Assembly (NCBI RefSeq): GCF_021735925.1
Contig: NZ_WMEA01000001.1
Coordinates: 1,642,001 to 1,706,000, forward strand
From: Loktanella sp. M215
GTDB taxonomy: Bacteria > Pseudomonadota > Alphaproteobacteria > Rhodobacterales > Rhodobacteraceae
Length of the DNA: 64,000 nt
Reading direction: 5' to 3'
Made by a program: the position numbers and the translations under genes. The notes under the pieces are model-generated. The model did not search any database, had not been told where the DNA came from, and saw only the letters and a list, made by a program, of their open reading frames with translations. Below, piece after piece: positions 35,728 to 44,180 of this stretch; within the stretch, counting starts at the first letter, position 1, and every line of letters begins with the position of its first letter.

Positions 35728-37026
35728 ATGCCTTTTGAAACCTTTACCAATCTGCCACGCAAGGTGGCCGTGATCGGTGCCGGCATTTCCGGCATGGGGG
35801 CGGCGCATGCGCTGGCGCGCGATCACCGGGTCGTCCTGTTCGAGGCCTGCCCGCGTCTGGGTGGCCATGCCCGCACGCGGATGGCAGGACCGCAGGGCGA
35901 TACGCCGGTCGATACCGGGTTCATCGTGTTCAACTATGCGAACTACCCGCATCTGACGGCGCTGTTCGACCAGCTGTCCGTGCCGGTCGTGAAAAGCAAC
36001 ATGAGCTTTGGTGCGTCCTTCGATGGCGGGCGGCTGGAATATGCGCTGACCTCGCTGGACGCATTGTTCGCGCAGCGGCGCAATGTGGCGAACCCCTATT
36101 TCCTGCGGATGGTCCGCGACGTGCTGCATTTCAACAAGCACGGGCTGGCGGCCTGTCAGGACACCGACCTGACCATCGGCGGGCTGCTGGCCAAGCTGGG
36201 GCTGTCCGACTATTTCCGCGACCATTATCTGCTGCCGTTTTCCGGGGCGATCTGGTCGACGCCGAAGGAAAAGATCCTCGATTTTCCGGCCTACGCGCTG
36301 CTGAAGTTCTTTGACAATCACGCTCTTCTGGGCGCCACGGGCCAGCATCAATGGTACACGGTCGAAGGCGGCAGCACGCAGTATGTGCAGCGTCTGGGTG
36401 CCGATCTGGACAGGCGCGGCGTCGATGTCCGCCTTGGCACGGCGGTCGCAGGCGTGCGCCGCAACGCGGCGGGTGTGCAGGTGCGCAGCGCGGGGTCCGA
36501 GTGGGAGGATTTCGACGAGGTCGTCTTTGCCAGCCATTCCGACGACACGCTGGCGCTGCTGGCCGATCCGACGCCGGACGAACGCGCCGTGCTGGGGGCC
36601 GTGAAGTATCAGGCCAACAGCGTCGTGCTGCATTCCGATACGGCGATCATGCCGCAGCGGCGCAAGGTCTGGGCGTCCTGGATCTATACCGAGAGCCACA
36701 ACAAGCGCAGCGACCAGATCGATCTGACCTACTGGATGAACTCGTTGCAGCCGTGGCTGTCGGGCGCGGATTACATGGTCACGCTGAACACCACACGCCC
36801 GATCCGCGAGGAGCTGATCTGGGACCAGACCAGCCTGCGCCATCCGGTCTATGACACGGCGGCGCTGGCGGCACAGGTCAAGGCGCAGCAGATGAACGGC
36901 GCGAACCGGACGTGGTTTTGCGGCGCTTGGATGAAGAACGGATTCCACGAAGACGGGTTGTCGTCGGCCTATGACGTCGTGACCGCGCTGAACGCGAACG
37001 AGCGGCTGGAACTGGCGGCCGAGTGA
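35728..37026 (+). CDS. FAD-dependent amine-oxidase-like oxidoreductase
   Basis: A 432-residue flavoprotein with the dinucleotide motif VIGAGISGMGAAHAL at the N-terminus and a second FAD contact, GGHARTRM. It then has DTGFIVFNYANYPHLTALF and a C-terminal WFCGAWMKNGFHEDGLSSAYDV, the usual closing FAD motif. Such proteins pair with DUF1365 proteins and often with cyclopropane fatty acid synthase genes, and are thought to modify membrane fatty acids. In Rhodobacter sphaeroides a similar operon belongs to the RpoE singlet-oxygen response (from memory). It starts a four-gene operon here and overlaps the next gene (GTGA). Confidence 0.88.
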   Translation: MPFETFTNLPRKVAVIGAGISGMGAAHALARDHRVVLFEACPRLGGHARTRMAGPQGDTPVDTGFIVFNYANYPHLTALFDQLSVPVVKSNMSFGASFDGGRLEYALTSLDALFAQRRNVANPYFLRMVRDVLHFNKHGLAACQDTDLTIGGLLAKLGLSDYFRDHYLLPFSGAIWSTPKEKILDFPAYALLKFFDNHALLGATGQHQWYTVEGGSTQYVQRLGADLDRRGVDVRLGTAVAGVRRNAAGVQVRSAGSEWEDFDEVVFASHSDDTLALLADPTPDERAVLGAVKYQANSVVLHSDTAIMPQRRKVWASWIYTESHNKRSDQIDLTYWMNSLQPWLSGADYMVTLNTTRPIREELIWDQTSLRHPVYDTAALAAQVKAQQMNGANRTWFCGAWMKNGFHEDGLSSAYDVVTALNANERLELAAE

Positions 37027-37775
37027 GCGGGATCGAACATATCGCCGGTCAGACCTTTCACTCGCGAAAGGGGGCGGTGAAGAACGCCTTTCGCTACTCC
37101 ATCGACTACGTGATCTGTGACGCCGAGGCGGAGGTGCGCGGCCCCGCGCTCTTTGGGCGGAACCGGGGCGGCGTGATGTCGCTGCACGACAGGGATCATG
37201 GTGGTGCCATCAGGGACGGGCGGGGCGCTGCGTGGGTCCGCGCCGTGCTGGCGGCCAATGGGATCGACCTGAGGGGGCGCATCGACCTGCTGGCGCAGCC
37301 GCGTGTGCTGGGGCATGTGTTCAACCCCGTCAGCTTCTGGCTGATCCATGACGACGCGGGCGTCCTGCGCTGCGTCATTGCAGAGGTCGGCAATACCTTT
37401 GGCGACCGGCATTCGTATCTGTGCCGCAGCCCGAACCTTGCGCCGATCTCGAAGGACGTGTCGCTTGCGGCAGACAAGATCTTTCACGTCTCGCCGTTTC
37501 AGCCGATCGAAGGGGGTTACGTCTTTCACTTCGACATCAGCGCCGAGGCGGTCGATATCCGCATTGATTATACCCGTGGCGCGGGCGGCTTGATCGCCAC
37601 GCTTTACGGTCCGCGCAGGCCGCTGACCAATGCGGGCATCCTGCGGGCCATCCTGCGCCGTCCGTTCGGATCGCGCCGGGTGCTGGCGCTGATCCACTGG
37701 CAGGCGGTCAAGCTGTGGTGGAAGGGGGCGACGTTCCGGCGCTGGTCCAAGCCGCCGACGGACGAGGTCAGTTGA
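37023..37775 (+). CDS. DUF1365 domain protein
   Basis: A 250-residue DUF1365 protein. Family marks include VKNAFRYSIDYVICD, RVLGHVFNPVSFWLIHD, EVGNTFGDRHSYL, KIFHVSPFQPIEGGYVFHF and ALIHWQAVKLWWKGATFRRW at the C-terminus. The function is unproven; genes of this family sit next to FAD oxidoreductases and fatty-acid-modifying methyltransferases, so a lipid role is likely. The GTG start lies in the stop of the oxidoreductase gene, and its own stop contains the TTG start of the transporter, so the three are tightly coupled. Confidence 0.92.
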   Translation: MSGIEHIAGQTFHSRKGAVKNAFRYSIDYVICDAEAEVRGPALFGRNRGGVMSLHDRDHGGAIRDGRGAAWVRAVLAANGIDLRGRIDLLAQPRVLGHVFNPVSFWLIHDDAGVLRCVIAEVGNTFGDRHSYLCRSPNLAPISKDVSLAADKIFHVSPFQPIEGGYVFHFDISAEAVDIRIDYTRGAGGLIATLYGPRRPLTNAGILRAILRRPFGSRRVLALIHWQAVKLWWKGATFRRWSKPPTDEVS

Positions 37776-39001
37776 CCCGGCTGCCCGCCTTCGCCCTGTT
37801 CGCGGCGATCATCAACGCGGCGGGCCTGCCGATCTATATCTACGCGCCGAAATACTATGCCGACACTTACGGCGTCAGCCTGACGGCGCTGGGGGCGTTG
37901 CTGGCGGCCTTGCGGCTGGTGGACGTGGTGCAGGACCCGGTGCTGGGCTGGTTCAGCGAACGGCTGGACCGCAGCAAGGCGCTGGCCGTGACACTGGGCG
38001 TCGTGCTGCTGGCCGCGTCCATGCTGGGCCTTTTCGCCGTGACGCCGCCGATTGCGCCGCTGTGGTGGTTCGGGATCACGATCACCGCGCTGTTCAGCGC
38101 GTTTTCGTTTCTGACGATCAACTTCTATGCCCAAGGCATCGCCAAGGCGGGGGCGGGCGACGACGGTCACGTCAGGCTGGCGGCGTGGCGAGAGACCGGG
38201 TCGCTGCTGGGCATCTGTGCCGCCGCCATCGCACCGACGCTGCTGATGGGCGCGGTCGGGGCGCCTTTTGCCGTGTTTGCGTGGGGCTTTGCCGTGCTGG
38301 CGCTGGTCGCCGCCGTCGTCATGTGGCCGGAATGGCGGGGCCGGACGGTGGCGGAGGCGACACCGATCCGCACCATCCTGTCAGACGGCATCACCCGGCG
38401 CCTTCTGCTGCTGGCGCTGGTGAACGCGACGCCGCTGGCGGTGTCGTCCACCCTGTTCCTGTTCTACGTCGACGGCCGCCTGAACGCGCCGGGGTGGGAG
38501 GGGCCGTTGCTGGTGCTGTTCTTCCTCGCCGCGGCGTTGTCGTCGCCGGGCTGGTCGGCGCTGGCGCGGCGCTTCGGCGCAAAGCGGGTGCTGCTGGCGG
38601 CGATGGTGCTGGCTGTGCTGTCGTTTGGCTATACCCTGCGACTGGGGGCGGGGGATCAGGGGGCCTTTGCCGTCGTCTGCGTGCTGTCGGGGGCCAGCAT
38701 CGGCGCGGACCTGACCCTGTTACCCGCCATGTTCGCGCGGCGCATGGCGGTCGTGTCGCCCAACGGCGGGCAGGGGTTCGGATTGTGGAGCCTTGTGAAC
38801 AAGCTGACGCTGGCCTTTGCGGCCGCCGTGCTGCTGCCGCTGCTGGAACAGGCGGGCTTCGTCTCTGGCAGCGATAGCCCAGCGGGGGCGCTGACGCTGC
38901 TGACGTGGCTTTACGCGGGCGTGCCCTGCGGTCTGAAACTGTTGGCGATCGCCCTGTTGTCGGCCACAACGCTTGAGGATCGCGGTCCAGACGCTATCTG
39001 A
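37772..39001 (+). CDS. MFS / GPH-type transporter
   Basis: A 409-residue protein with about 12 membrane helices. It begins LTRLPAFALFAAIINAAGLP, and DPVLGWFSERLDRSKALAV between helices 2 and 3 is typical of the glycoside-pentoside-hexuronide (MelB-like) branch of the MFS. In the centre is a cytoplasmic loop (EWRGRTVAEATP). The best start is TTG at 37772, whose TTGA overlaps the DUF1365 stop; no ATG or GTG gives a complete first helix. In this operon the cargo may be a lipid or lipid precursor rather than a sugar, which is inference from context. Confidence 0.85.
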   Translation: MTRLPAFALFAAIINAAGLPIYIYAPKYYADTYGVSLTALGALLAALRLVDVVQDPVLGWFSERLDRSKALAVTLGVVLLAASMLGLFAVTPPIAPLWWFGITITALFSAFSFLTINFYAQGIAKAGAGDDGHVRLAAWRETGSLLGICAAAIAPTLLMGAVGAPFAVFAWGFAVLALVAAVVMWPEWRGRTVAEATPIRTILSDGITRRLLLLALVNATPLAVSSTLFLFYVDGRLNAPGWEGPLLVLFFLAAALSSPGWSALARRFGAKRVLLAAMVLAVLSFGYTLRLGAGDQGAFAVVCVLSGASIGADLTLLPAMFARRMAVVSPNGGQGFGLWSLVNKLTLAFAAAVLLPLLEQAGFVSGSDSPAGALTLLTWLYAGVPCGLKLLAIALLSATTLEDRGPDAI

Positions 39002-39029
39002 AAGGGACCAACCGACAGGAGAGAGCGAC

Positions 39030-39770
39030 GTGGACTGGCAAGGCAAAAAATACTGGATCGTCGGCGCAAGCGAGGGCCTTGGCCGTGCGCTGGCCCACAA
39101 GCTGAGCCGCGTCGGGGTCGAAGTCATCGTCTCGGCCCGGTCAGAGGACCGGTTGCGGTCGCTGGTGGCCGAACTGCCGGGCAAGGCGTCGTGGGTGACG
39201 GTGGACGTGGCCGATCTGGAATCGGTCGAGGCGGCGCGCAAGCAGGTCGGAGAGATCGACGGACTGGTCTATCTTGCCGGTGTCTACTGGCCGATGCAGT
39301 CGTCCGAATGGGACAACAAGCAGGCCGAGGCGATGGCCAACGTGAATTACGTCGGCGCCAGCCGCGTGATCGGCAGCGTGATGAAGGATTTCACGGCGCG
39401 CGACCGGGGGCATATCGTCGTCACCTCCAGCCTGACGGCGTTCCGGGGGTTGCCGGGGACCATCGGCTATACCGCGTCCAAGGCCGCGATCATGTCGCTG
39501 GCCGAGTGCATGTATGCTGATCTGCGCAAGACCGGGGTGGACGTGCAGGTCGTCAATCCGGGCTTCGTCAAGACGCAGCTGACCGAGAAGAACGATTTCA
39601 ACATGCCGTTCATCATGGAGCCTGAAGAGGCGGCGACCGAGATCTTCGACCACATGAACAACCCGACGCGGTTCAAGAAGGGCTTTCCGGTCGTGTTTTC
39701 CTGGGTGTTCCGTCTGGCCCAGTTCCTGCCGGACTGGGCCTATTACGGGATCTTCCGCCCGAAGGGCTAG
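39030..39770 (+). CDS. Short-chain dehydrogenase/reductase
   Basis: A 246-residue classical SDR. The cofactor motif is WIVGASEGLGRALA, the catalytic Ser is in VVTSSLTAF and the YxxxK pair is in GYTASKAA. AGGAGAG and a GTG start (VDWQGKKYW) give the start. The C-terminus has a hydrophobic amphipathic stretch (FPVVFSWVFRLAQFLPDW) that may associate with the membrane. It lies 28 bases after the transporter gene and closes the operon. The substrate is unknown; a fatty acyl or lipid carbonyl group would fit its neighbours. Confidence 0.88.
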   Translation: MDWQGKKYWIVGASEGLGRALAHKLSRVGVEVIVSARSEDRLRSLVAELPGKASWVTVDVADLESVEAARKQVGEIDGLVYLAGVYWPMQSSEWDNKQAEAMANVNYVGASRVIGSVMKDFTARDRGHIVVTSSLTAFRGLPGTIGYTASKAAIMSLAECMYADLRKTGVDVQVVNPGFVKTQLTEKNDFNMPFIMEPEEAATEIFDHMNNPTRFKKGFPVVFSWVFRLAQFLPDWAYYGIFRPKG

Positions 39771-40807
39771 GCGGTGGCGCGGCGGAACATGTCTGCCGCG
39801 CGGCCCCAGACGTCCGAATCCGGTGTCGCCAGGTGCGGCAGCAACTGGTCGGCGAAGTCCTGAGAGGATTCCAGCGGCATGAGCGATGGCAGGTTGTCGA
39901 TGGCGGTCACGTCCAGAACTGGGCTGTCCGCTACGCGCAGGGCCGGCGCGTCCCATGTCGTGACGCGGTCGTAGACCTTGATCGGGGAAAAATCGCTGTC
40001 GGGGTCGCAGGCGATGTCGCCGATGACGCTGAGCCGGCGGTCGGCCACCTTGGCACTGGCGGGCACGAAGACGGGCGTGCCGGGGCGGGCGAGGATGCAG
40101 TTGAAGAACAGCTCGTGCTGCAGGATTGCGGGGAAGGGACCGCCAGAGGCGGTTTCCGCCATGTCCCAAAGCGTCGTCGCCACGCCCATGTCACGACACA
40201 GGTCCGCCGCCCCGGTGCCGACGCGGCCCAGTGCGCCGATGATCAGCGCCGTCGGGCGCTGGGTGCCCAGTTGCACCAGATCGCCCTGCAGGTTGGCCAG
40301 CAGATGCGCCTGTGACGGGACCGCGCGGATCGGCCCCATGACCTTTCCGCGCTGTTGGGCCATCCAGCACATCAGGCTGACGGCGGCCCCGGCGTAGCCC
40401 GCCCAATAGCCGAAGGCCGCGACACGGCGGCCCGCGTCGTCGAGCAGGTATTCCAGATCCAGCAGCTGCCCGCCGCCGGCCTTGAACCGGTCGAGCAGGA
40501 TACGGCCATCGGGCTGACCCTTGTAGGCGTGGCCGAACATGATGTGGGTGTGGCGCAGGGGTGTGCCGTCGGCGGGCAGTTCCTTGAGGCCGAAGATCAG
40601 GGCGTCCAGCGGGGCGTAGGGCCATGACCCTTCTGGCGCGATCGCGGCGCCGGTGGCGGCGTAATCCGCGATGGGGACGATGCGCTGGTGGCTGTCTTCG
40701 ACCGTGACGGTGAACCCCTGCCGGATCAGGGATGTGACCCCTTCGGGCATGATGCCGACGCGGGCCTCGTGATCGCGGCTTTCGGCGCGGACCCAGAGGT
40801 GCGTCAT
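39767..40807 (-). CDS. Saccharopine dehydrogenase-like protein (LYS1 type)
   Basis: A 346-residue protein of the AlaDH/PNT-fold saccharopine dehydrogenase (NAD+, L-lysine-forming) type. Shared blocks are RVGIMPEGVTSLI, TVEDSHQRIVPIADY, APEGSWPYAPLDALIFGLKE, HIMFGHAYKGQ and RRVAAFGYWAGYAGAA, with a nucleotide motif around IIGALGRVGTGAADL. In fungi this enzyme ends the aminoadipate lysine route; in bacteria with a DAP route it more likely serves lysine breakdown or another imine reaction. The start overlaps the GST stop (ATGA), so both are in one unit. Its 3' end overlaps the convergent SDR gene by four bases. Confidence 0.87.
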   Translation of the reverse strand: MTHLWVRAESRDHEARVGIMPEGVTSLIRQGFTVTVEDSHQRIVPIADYAATGAAIAPEGSWPYAPLDALIFGLKELPADGTPLRHTHIMFGHAYKGQPDGRILLDRFKAGGGQLLDLEYLLDDAGRRVAAFGYWAGYAGAAVSLMCWMAQQRGKVMGPIRAVPSQAHLLANLQGDLVQLGTQRPTALIIGALGRVGTGAADLCRDMGVATTLWDMAETASGGPFPAILQHELFFNCILARPGTPVFVPASAKVADRRLSVIGDIACDPDSDFSPIKVYDRVTTWDAPALRVADSPVLDVTAIDNLPSLMPLESSQDFADQLLPHLATPDSDVWGRAADMFRRATA

Positions 40808-41421
40808 GCCAGCATGCCCTTGTTCCGGGCGGCGCGCACGGCGTAGCGGTCGTGCATCATCACCTGATGGGCGGAGAGGTTCGGGAACTGCGCCAGGTCG
40901 ATGTTCAGCCGCGTGGCGAACCCGGTCAGCACGAAGAGCCACGGATCAGCGAGCGTCATCGCGGACCCGATGGCAAAGGGCGCGAAATCCAGATGCCCTT
41001 CGAGGTAGGCCAATGACGCTGCCATCGTATGCGGCGCCTTGGCGGCCATGTCGGCCCAGGAGGTTTCAAGATCGGCCCAGCGCGCGCCGCGCAGGGCGTG
41101 GGCGTAGTTCACATGCAGGGTGGAGGCGAGGTAATACATCGTCTCGCGCATGCGGGCGGCCTGAAAGGGATCGTCGGGGATCAGGTGGGGTCCGTGCACG
41201 GCGGCCAGCCAGTCGAGGATCGCGCCGGTTTCGGTCAGCACGCCGTCGGGGGTTTCCAGCGTCGGGACGCGGCCCTTGGGGTTGAGGGCGAGGTATGCGG
41301 GGGACACTTGCGCCAACAGGCGAAAATCGACGAGGACGGGGGTGTAGTCCAGCTCCAGCTCCTCCAGCACGATGGCGATGACGGGGGCGACGGTGAGCGG
41401 GTTGTAATGCAGGGTCAGCAT
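40804..41421 (-). CDS. Glutathione S-transferase family protein
   Basis: A 205-residue GST with an N-terminal thioredoxin-like domain (MLTLHYNPLTVAPVIAIVLE, then NPKGRVPTLETPDGVLTETG with the cis-Pro VPTL and the glutathione-contacting ET) and a helical C-terminal domain (MRETMYYLASTLHVNYAHAL, DPWLFVLTGF). The catalytic residue is unclear in the first helix, so it may belong to a Ser/Cys-type or non-classical class. It is co-transcribed with the saccharopine dehydrogenase-like gene and preceded by the histidine phosphatase gene 11 bases away. Substrate unknown. Confidence 0.88.
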   Translation of the reverse strand: MLTLHYNPLTVAPVIAIVLEELELDYTPVLVDFRLLAQVSPAYLALNPKGRVPTLETPDGVLTETGAILDWLAAVHGPHLIPDDPFQAARMRETMYYLASTLHVNYAHALRGARWADLETSWADMAAKAPHTMAASLAYLEGHLDFAPFAIGSAMTLADPWLFVLTGFATRLNIDLAQFPNLSAHQVMMHDRYAVRAARNKGMLA

Positions 41422-41432
41422 GGTCGTGGCTT

Positions 41433-42077
41433 TCAGTAGAAGGTGCGCTGGTCCGCGCGCGCGGCGGTATCAAGGTGCGGCGCGCTGTTGTAGCAGGTCA
41501 GCAGCGGCCCGTGGTCGGTGACCTGTATGCGGTGCACGGAGGTGTTCAGGATCGGCAGGGCGATGCGCGCCATCTGTGGGATGTCGAGGCCGAGGACGTC
41601 GGAAATCGCCTGCGCGATGATCCCGCCGGAGGAGACGCAAAGCACGCGACGGCCGGGCTGGGCCGCCATCGCCATCACGTCGCGGACGCGGGTGCGGAAG
41701 TCGTCGTAATATTCCGCGCCGCCGATCTCGCCCTTGCGCCAGGCGGTCAGGGTGGCGGGGAAGTGGGTGACGAAATCCTCGGGCGATGTGCGGTCGGTGC
41801 CGTGGACCTGTTTCATCTCGTGCGTCAGGTCGTAATAGGCGATCTCGTTCAGGCGGTCGTCTGTCGGGGCGTCGGGATAGCCCATGCCGGCCACCGTTTC
41901 GCGCTGGCGGCGCAGGGTGCCGGACAGGACGACATCGTAGGGCCGGTCGTGGTCGCGCATCCATGCGCCCAGCCATGCCGCCTGTTCGTGGCCAAGGTCC
42001 GAGAGGCGATCGTAGTCGGCCTCGGTCGTGGCGGCGGAGTTGGCCTGCCCGTGGCGGACCAGCGTGATTTCACCCAT
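41433..42077 (-). CDS. Histidine phosphatase family protein
   Basis: A 214-residue protein of the phosphoglycerate mutase-like (histidine phosphatase) clan. The catalytic motif LVRHGQANS puts His9 as the phospho-acceptor, and RVLCVSSGGIIAQAIS carries the segment where most relatives have a second catalytic His (VSHGG); here it is Ser-Ser-Gly. The second Arg is in GTLRRQRETVAGM. Activity may therefore be reduced or altered. The substrate cannot be told from the sequence. It heads the unit that continues with GST and the dehydrogenase. Confidence 0.86.
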   Translation of the reverse strand: MGEITLVRHGQANSAATTEADYDRLSDLGHEQAAWLGAWMRDHDRPYDVVLSGTLRRQRETVAGMGYPDAPTDDRLNEIAYYDLTHEMKQVHGTDRTSPEDFVTHFPATLTAWRKGEIGGAEYYDDFRTRVRDVMAMAAQPGRRVLCVSSGGIIAQAISDVLGLDIPQMARIALPILNTSVHRIQVTDHGPLLTCYNSAPHLDTAARADQRTFY

Positions 42078-42226
42078 GGTGCGGCTCCTGTTCGTTGGGT
42101 GCCGGGTTAAGGCGTTGAGCTCAGGTTGGCAACGGGGGGTTCGGACGCTTGGATCGGTAGCGGTGAATGGATCATGGGGACCGACGGCGCGATCCCCTTA
42201 GCTATGCGTGTCGGCGCGGTGCGGGA

Positions 42227-42835
42227 TCAGGTCTTGCGGCCAAACTTCGGCTCGGTTCCGGTCCGCAGGCGGCGGATGTTGGCGGCGTGGCGGGCGTAGA
42301 CGAGGATCGCGAGCACGAGGGTCAGGACCGCGAGCCTGTGCTGGCCGATCAGCAGCACCACGACGGGGGTCCATCCGGCGGCCAGAAGGGCGGCAAGGGA
42401 CGACATGCGGCTGATCCATGCGGTCAGCGCCCAGATCGCGCAGGCGATCAGGCCGCCAAGCGGGGTCAGCGCCAGCAGCACGCCGAGGAAGGTGGCGACA
42501 CCCTTGCCGCCGCGAAACTTCAGCCAGACTGGAAAGCAGTGCCCGAGGAAGGCCGCCAGTGCCGCCAGTTGCACGGCGTCCGGGGAGGCAAGGCTGCGGG
42601 CCAGCAGGACGGCGGCGGCCCCCTTTAGCGCATCGCCCAGCAGGGTCAGGGCGGCCGCTTTCTTGTTGCCGGTGCGCAGGACGTTCGTTGCCCCGATGTT
42701 GCCGGACCCGATCTGGCGCAGATCGCCAAGGCCCATGACGCGGGCGAGGATGACGCCGGTGGGGATCGACCCCAGCAGGTAACCGATGACGGCCCAGAGC
42801 AGCAGGATGGCGGCGGGGGAAGTGATCTCAGGCAT
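42227..42835 (-). CDS. plsY: Glycerol-3-phosphate acyltransferase PlsY
   Basis: A 202-residue multi-pass membrane enzyme that transfers an acyl group from acyl-phosphate to glycerol-3-phosphate. Conserved loops are visible: GSIPTGVILAR, GSGNIGATNVLRTG with KKAAALTLLGDALKG, and GHCFPVWLKFRGGKGVATFLG, the acyl-phosphate-binding part. Its start lies inside the end of the dihydroorotase-like gene (8-base overlap), so the two are co-translated. A second acyltransferase of the pathway, PlsC, is encoded elsewhere in the window. Confidence 0.95.
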   Translation of the reverse strand: MPEITSPAAILLLWAVIGYLLGSIPTGVILARVMGLGDLRQIGSGNIGATNVLRTGNKKAAALTLLGDALKGAAAVLLARSLASPDAVQLAALAAFLGHCFPVWLKFRGGKGVATFLGVLLALTPLGGLIACAIWALTAWISRMSSLAALLAAGWTPVVVLLIGQHRLAVLTLVLAILVYARHAANIRRLRTGTEPKFGRKT

Positions 42836-44111
42836 CGACGGGCTCTCCGAATACGCGGGTGCCGGCAACCCATGTGCCAAGCACGCGGCCCTGCAGGCGC
42901 GCGCCGTCGAAGGGCGTGTTCTTTGATTTCGAAAGCAGGGTGCTGCGGTCCAGCACGAAGGGCGCATCGGGATCGAACAGGACGAGGTCGGCGGGTGCGC
43001 CTTCGGTCATGCGCCCGGCGGGCAGGTTCAGCAGGTGGGCCGGGTTCAGCGACAGCGCACGGAACAGGCGGGGCAGGTCGATCTGGTCGTTGTGGACCAG
43101 ACGCAGGGCGGCGGGCAGAAGGGTCTGCAACCCGACGGCGCCGGGGGCGGCCTGTTCGAACGGCAGACGCTTGGATTCCTCGTCCTGCGGGGTGTGCATG
43201 GAGCAGATGATGTCGATCAACCCCTCGGCCACCGCGTGAATGACGGCCTGCCGGTCGTCCTCGGATCGCAGGGGCGGGGTCAGCTTGAAGAAGGTGCGAT
43301 AGTCGGCCACGTCCATGTCGTTCAGCGTCAGGTGGTGGATGCTGATGCCAGCGGTGATGGACAGGCCGTTGCGCTTGGCCCGTTCGAGGGCGGGCAGGGC
43401 GCGGGCGGTGGTGATCTGGTCGGCGTGATAGCGCGCGCCGGTCATTTCCAGCAGCGCGATGTCGCGGTCGAGGGCCATGCGTTCCGCCATCGGCGACACG
43501 CCGGGCAGACCGCGCAGGGAGGCGAACTTGCCCGTGGTCACACAGGCGCCGCGCGACAGGCCCGGATCCTGCGGGTGGCCGATCACCAGCGCGCCGAGGC
43601 TGCGGGCGTAGGTCAGGGCGCGGGACAGCACCTTGGTATCCGTGACGACCTGTGCGCCGTCGGTGAAGGCGACGGCGCCTGCATCGAGGAGGAAGCCGAT
43701 TTCCGTCATCTCGGTGCCGGCGCGGCCCTTGGTCAGGGTCGCCATGGGCAGGACGTTCACGATGGATTCGACATCGGCCCGGCGGCGGACGAATTCCAGC
43801 GCCTCTGGCGTGTCGATGGGGGGGTGGGTGTCGGGGCGGGTGACCATGGTTGTGACGCCACCGGCGGCGGCGGCGCGCCCGGCAGAGCGGAAGGATTCCT
43901 TGTGCCGCTCGCCGGGTTCGGAGACTTTGACGCCGACGTCGATGATGCCCGGTGCAAGGCAGGCGCCCGCGCAGTCGATCACCTCTGCACCCTTGGGCGG
44001 CTTGCCATCGCGGGCGATGATGATCCCGTCCCGGACGGTCAGCGATCCCGCAAGGTCGGTCAGCGCGACGGGGTCGATGATGCGGGCGTTGGTGAAATGA
44101 ACGGTAGTCAT
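42828..44111 (-). CDS. pyrC: Dihydroorotase homologue without metal ligands (PyrC'-like)
   Basis: A 427-residue amidohydrolase of the class I dihydroorotase family, near pyrB. The fold is plain (CLAPGIID, AAAGGVTTMVTRPDT, GARYHADQITT, PPLRSEDDRQAV). The metal site is not: the DxHxH motif reads Asp58-x-Gly60-x-Lys62, the third ligand His is Gln232 (YHADQ in place of YHxxH), and the catalytic Asp of the DHAPH-type motif is Met305 (SMHTPQ). Such proteins are known as non-catalytic partners of aspartate carbamoyltransferase, for example PyrC' in Pseudomonas. A working dihydroorotase must then be encoded elsewhere. The ATG before TTVHFTNAR was chosen by homology. Overlaps plsY by 8 bases. Confidence 0.9.
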   Translation of the reverse strand: MTTVHFTNARIIDPVALTDLAGSLTVRDGIIIARDGKPPKGAEVIDCAGACLAPGIIDVGVKVSEPGERHKESFRSAGRAAAAGGVTTMVTRPDTHPPIDTPEALEFVRRRADVESIVNVLPMATLTKGRAGTEMTEIGFLLDAGAVAFTDGAQVVTDTKVLSRALTYARSLGALVIGHPQDPGLSRGACVTTGKFASLRGLPGVSPMAERMALDRDIALLEMTGARYHADQITTARALPALERAKRNGLSITAGISIHHLTLNDMDVADYRTFFKLTPPLRSEDDRQAVIHAVAEGLIDIICSMHTPQDEESKRLPFEQAAPGAVGLQTLLPAALRLVHNDQIDLPRLFRALSLNPAHLLNLPAGRMTEGAPADLVLFDPDAPFVLDRSTLLSKSKNTPFDGARLQGRVLGTWVAGTRVFGEPVDA

Positions 44112-44180
44112 GCGGGTCTTGATCCTTGCGGCGGTGCGGCAAGGTGTAGGCAGCGCGGGCGACAGGGTCAATCTTTGCCG

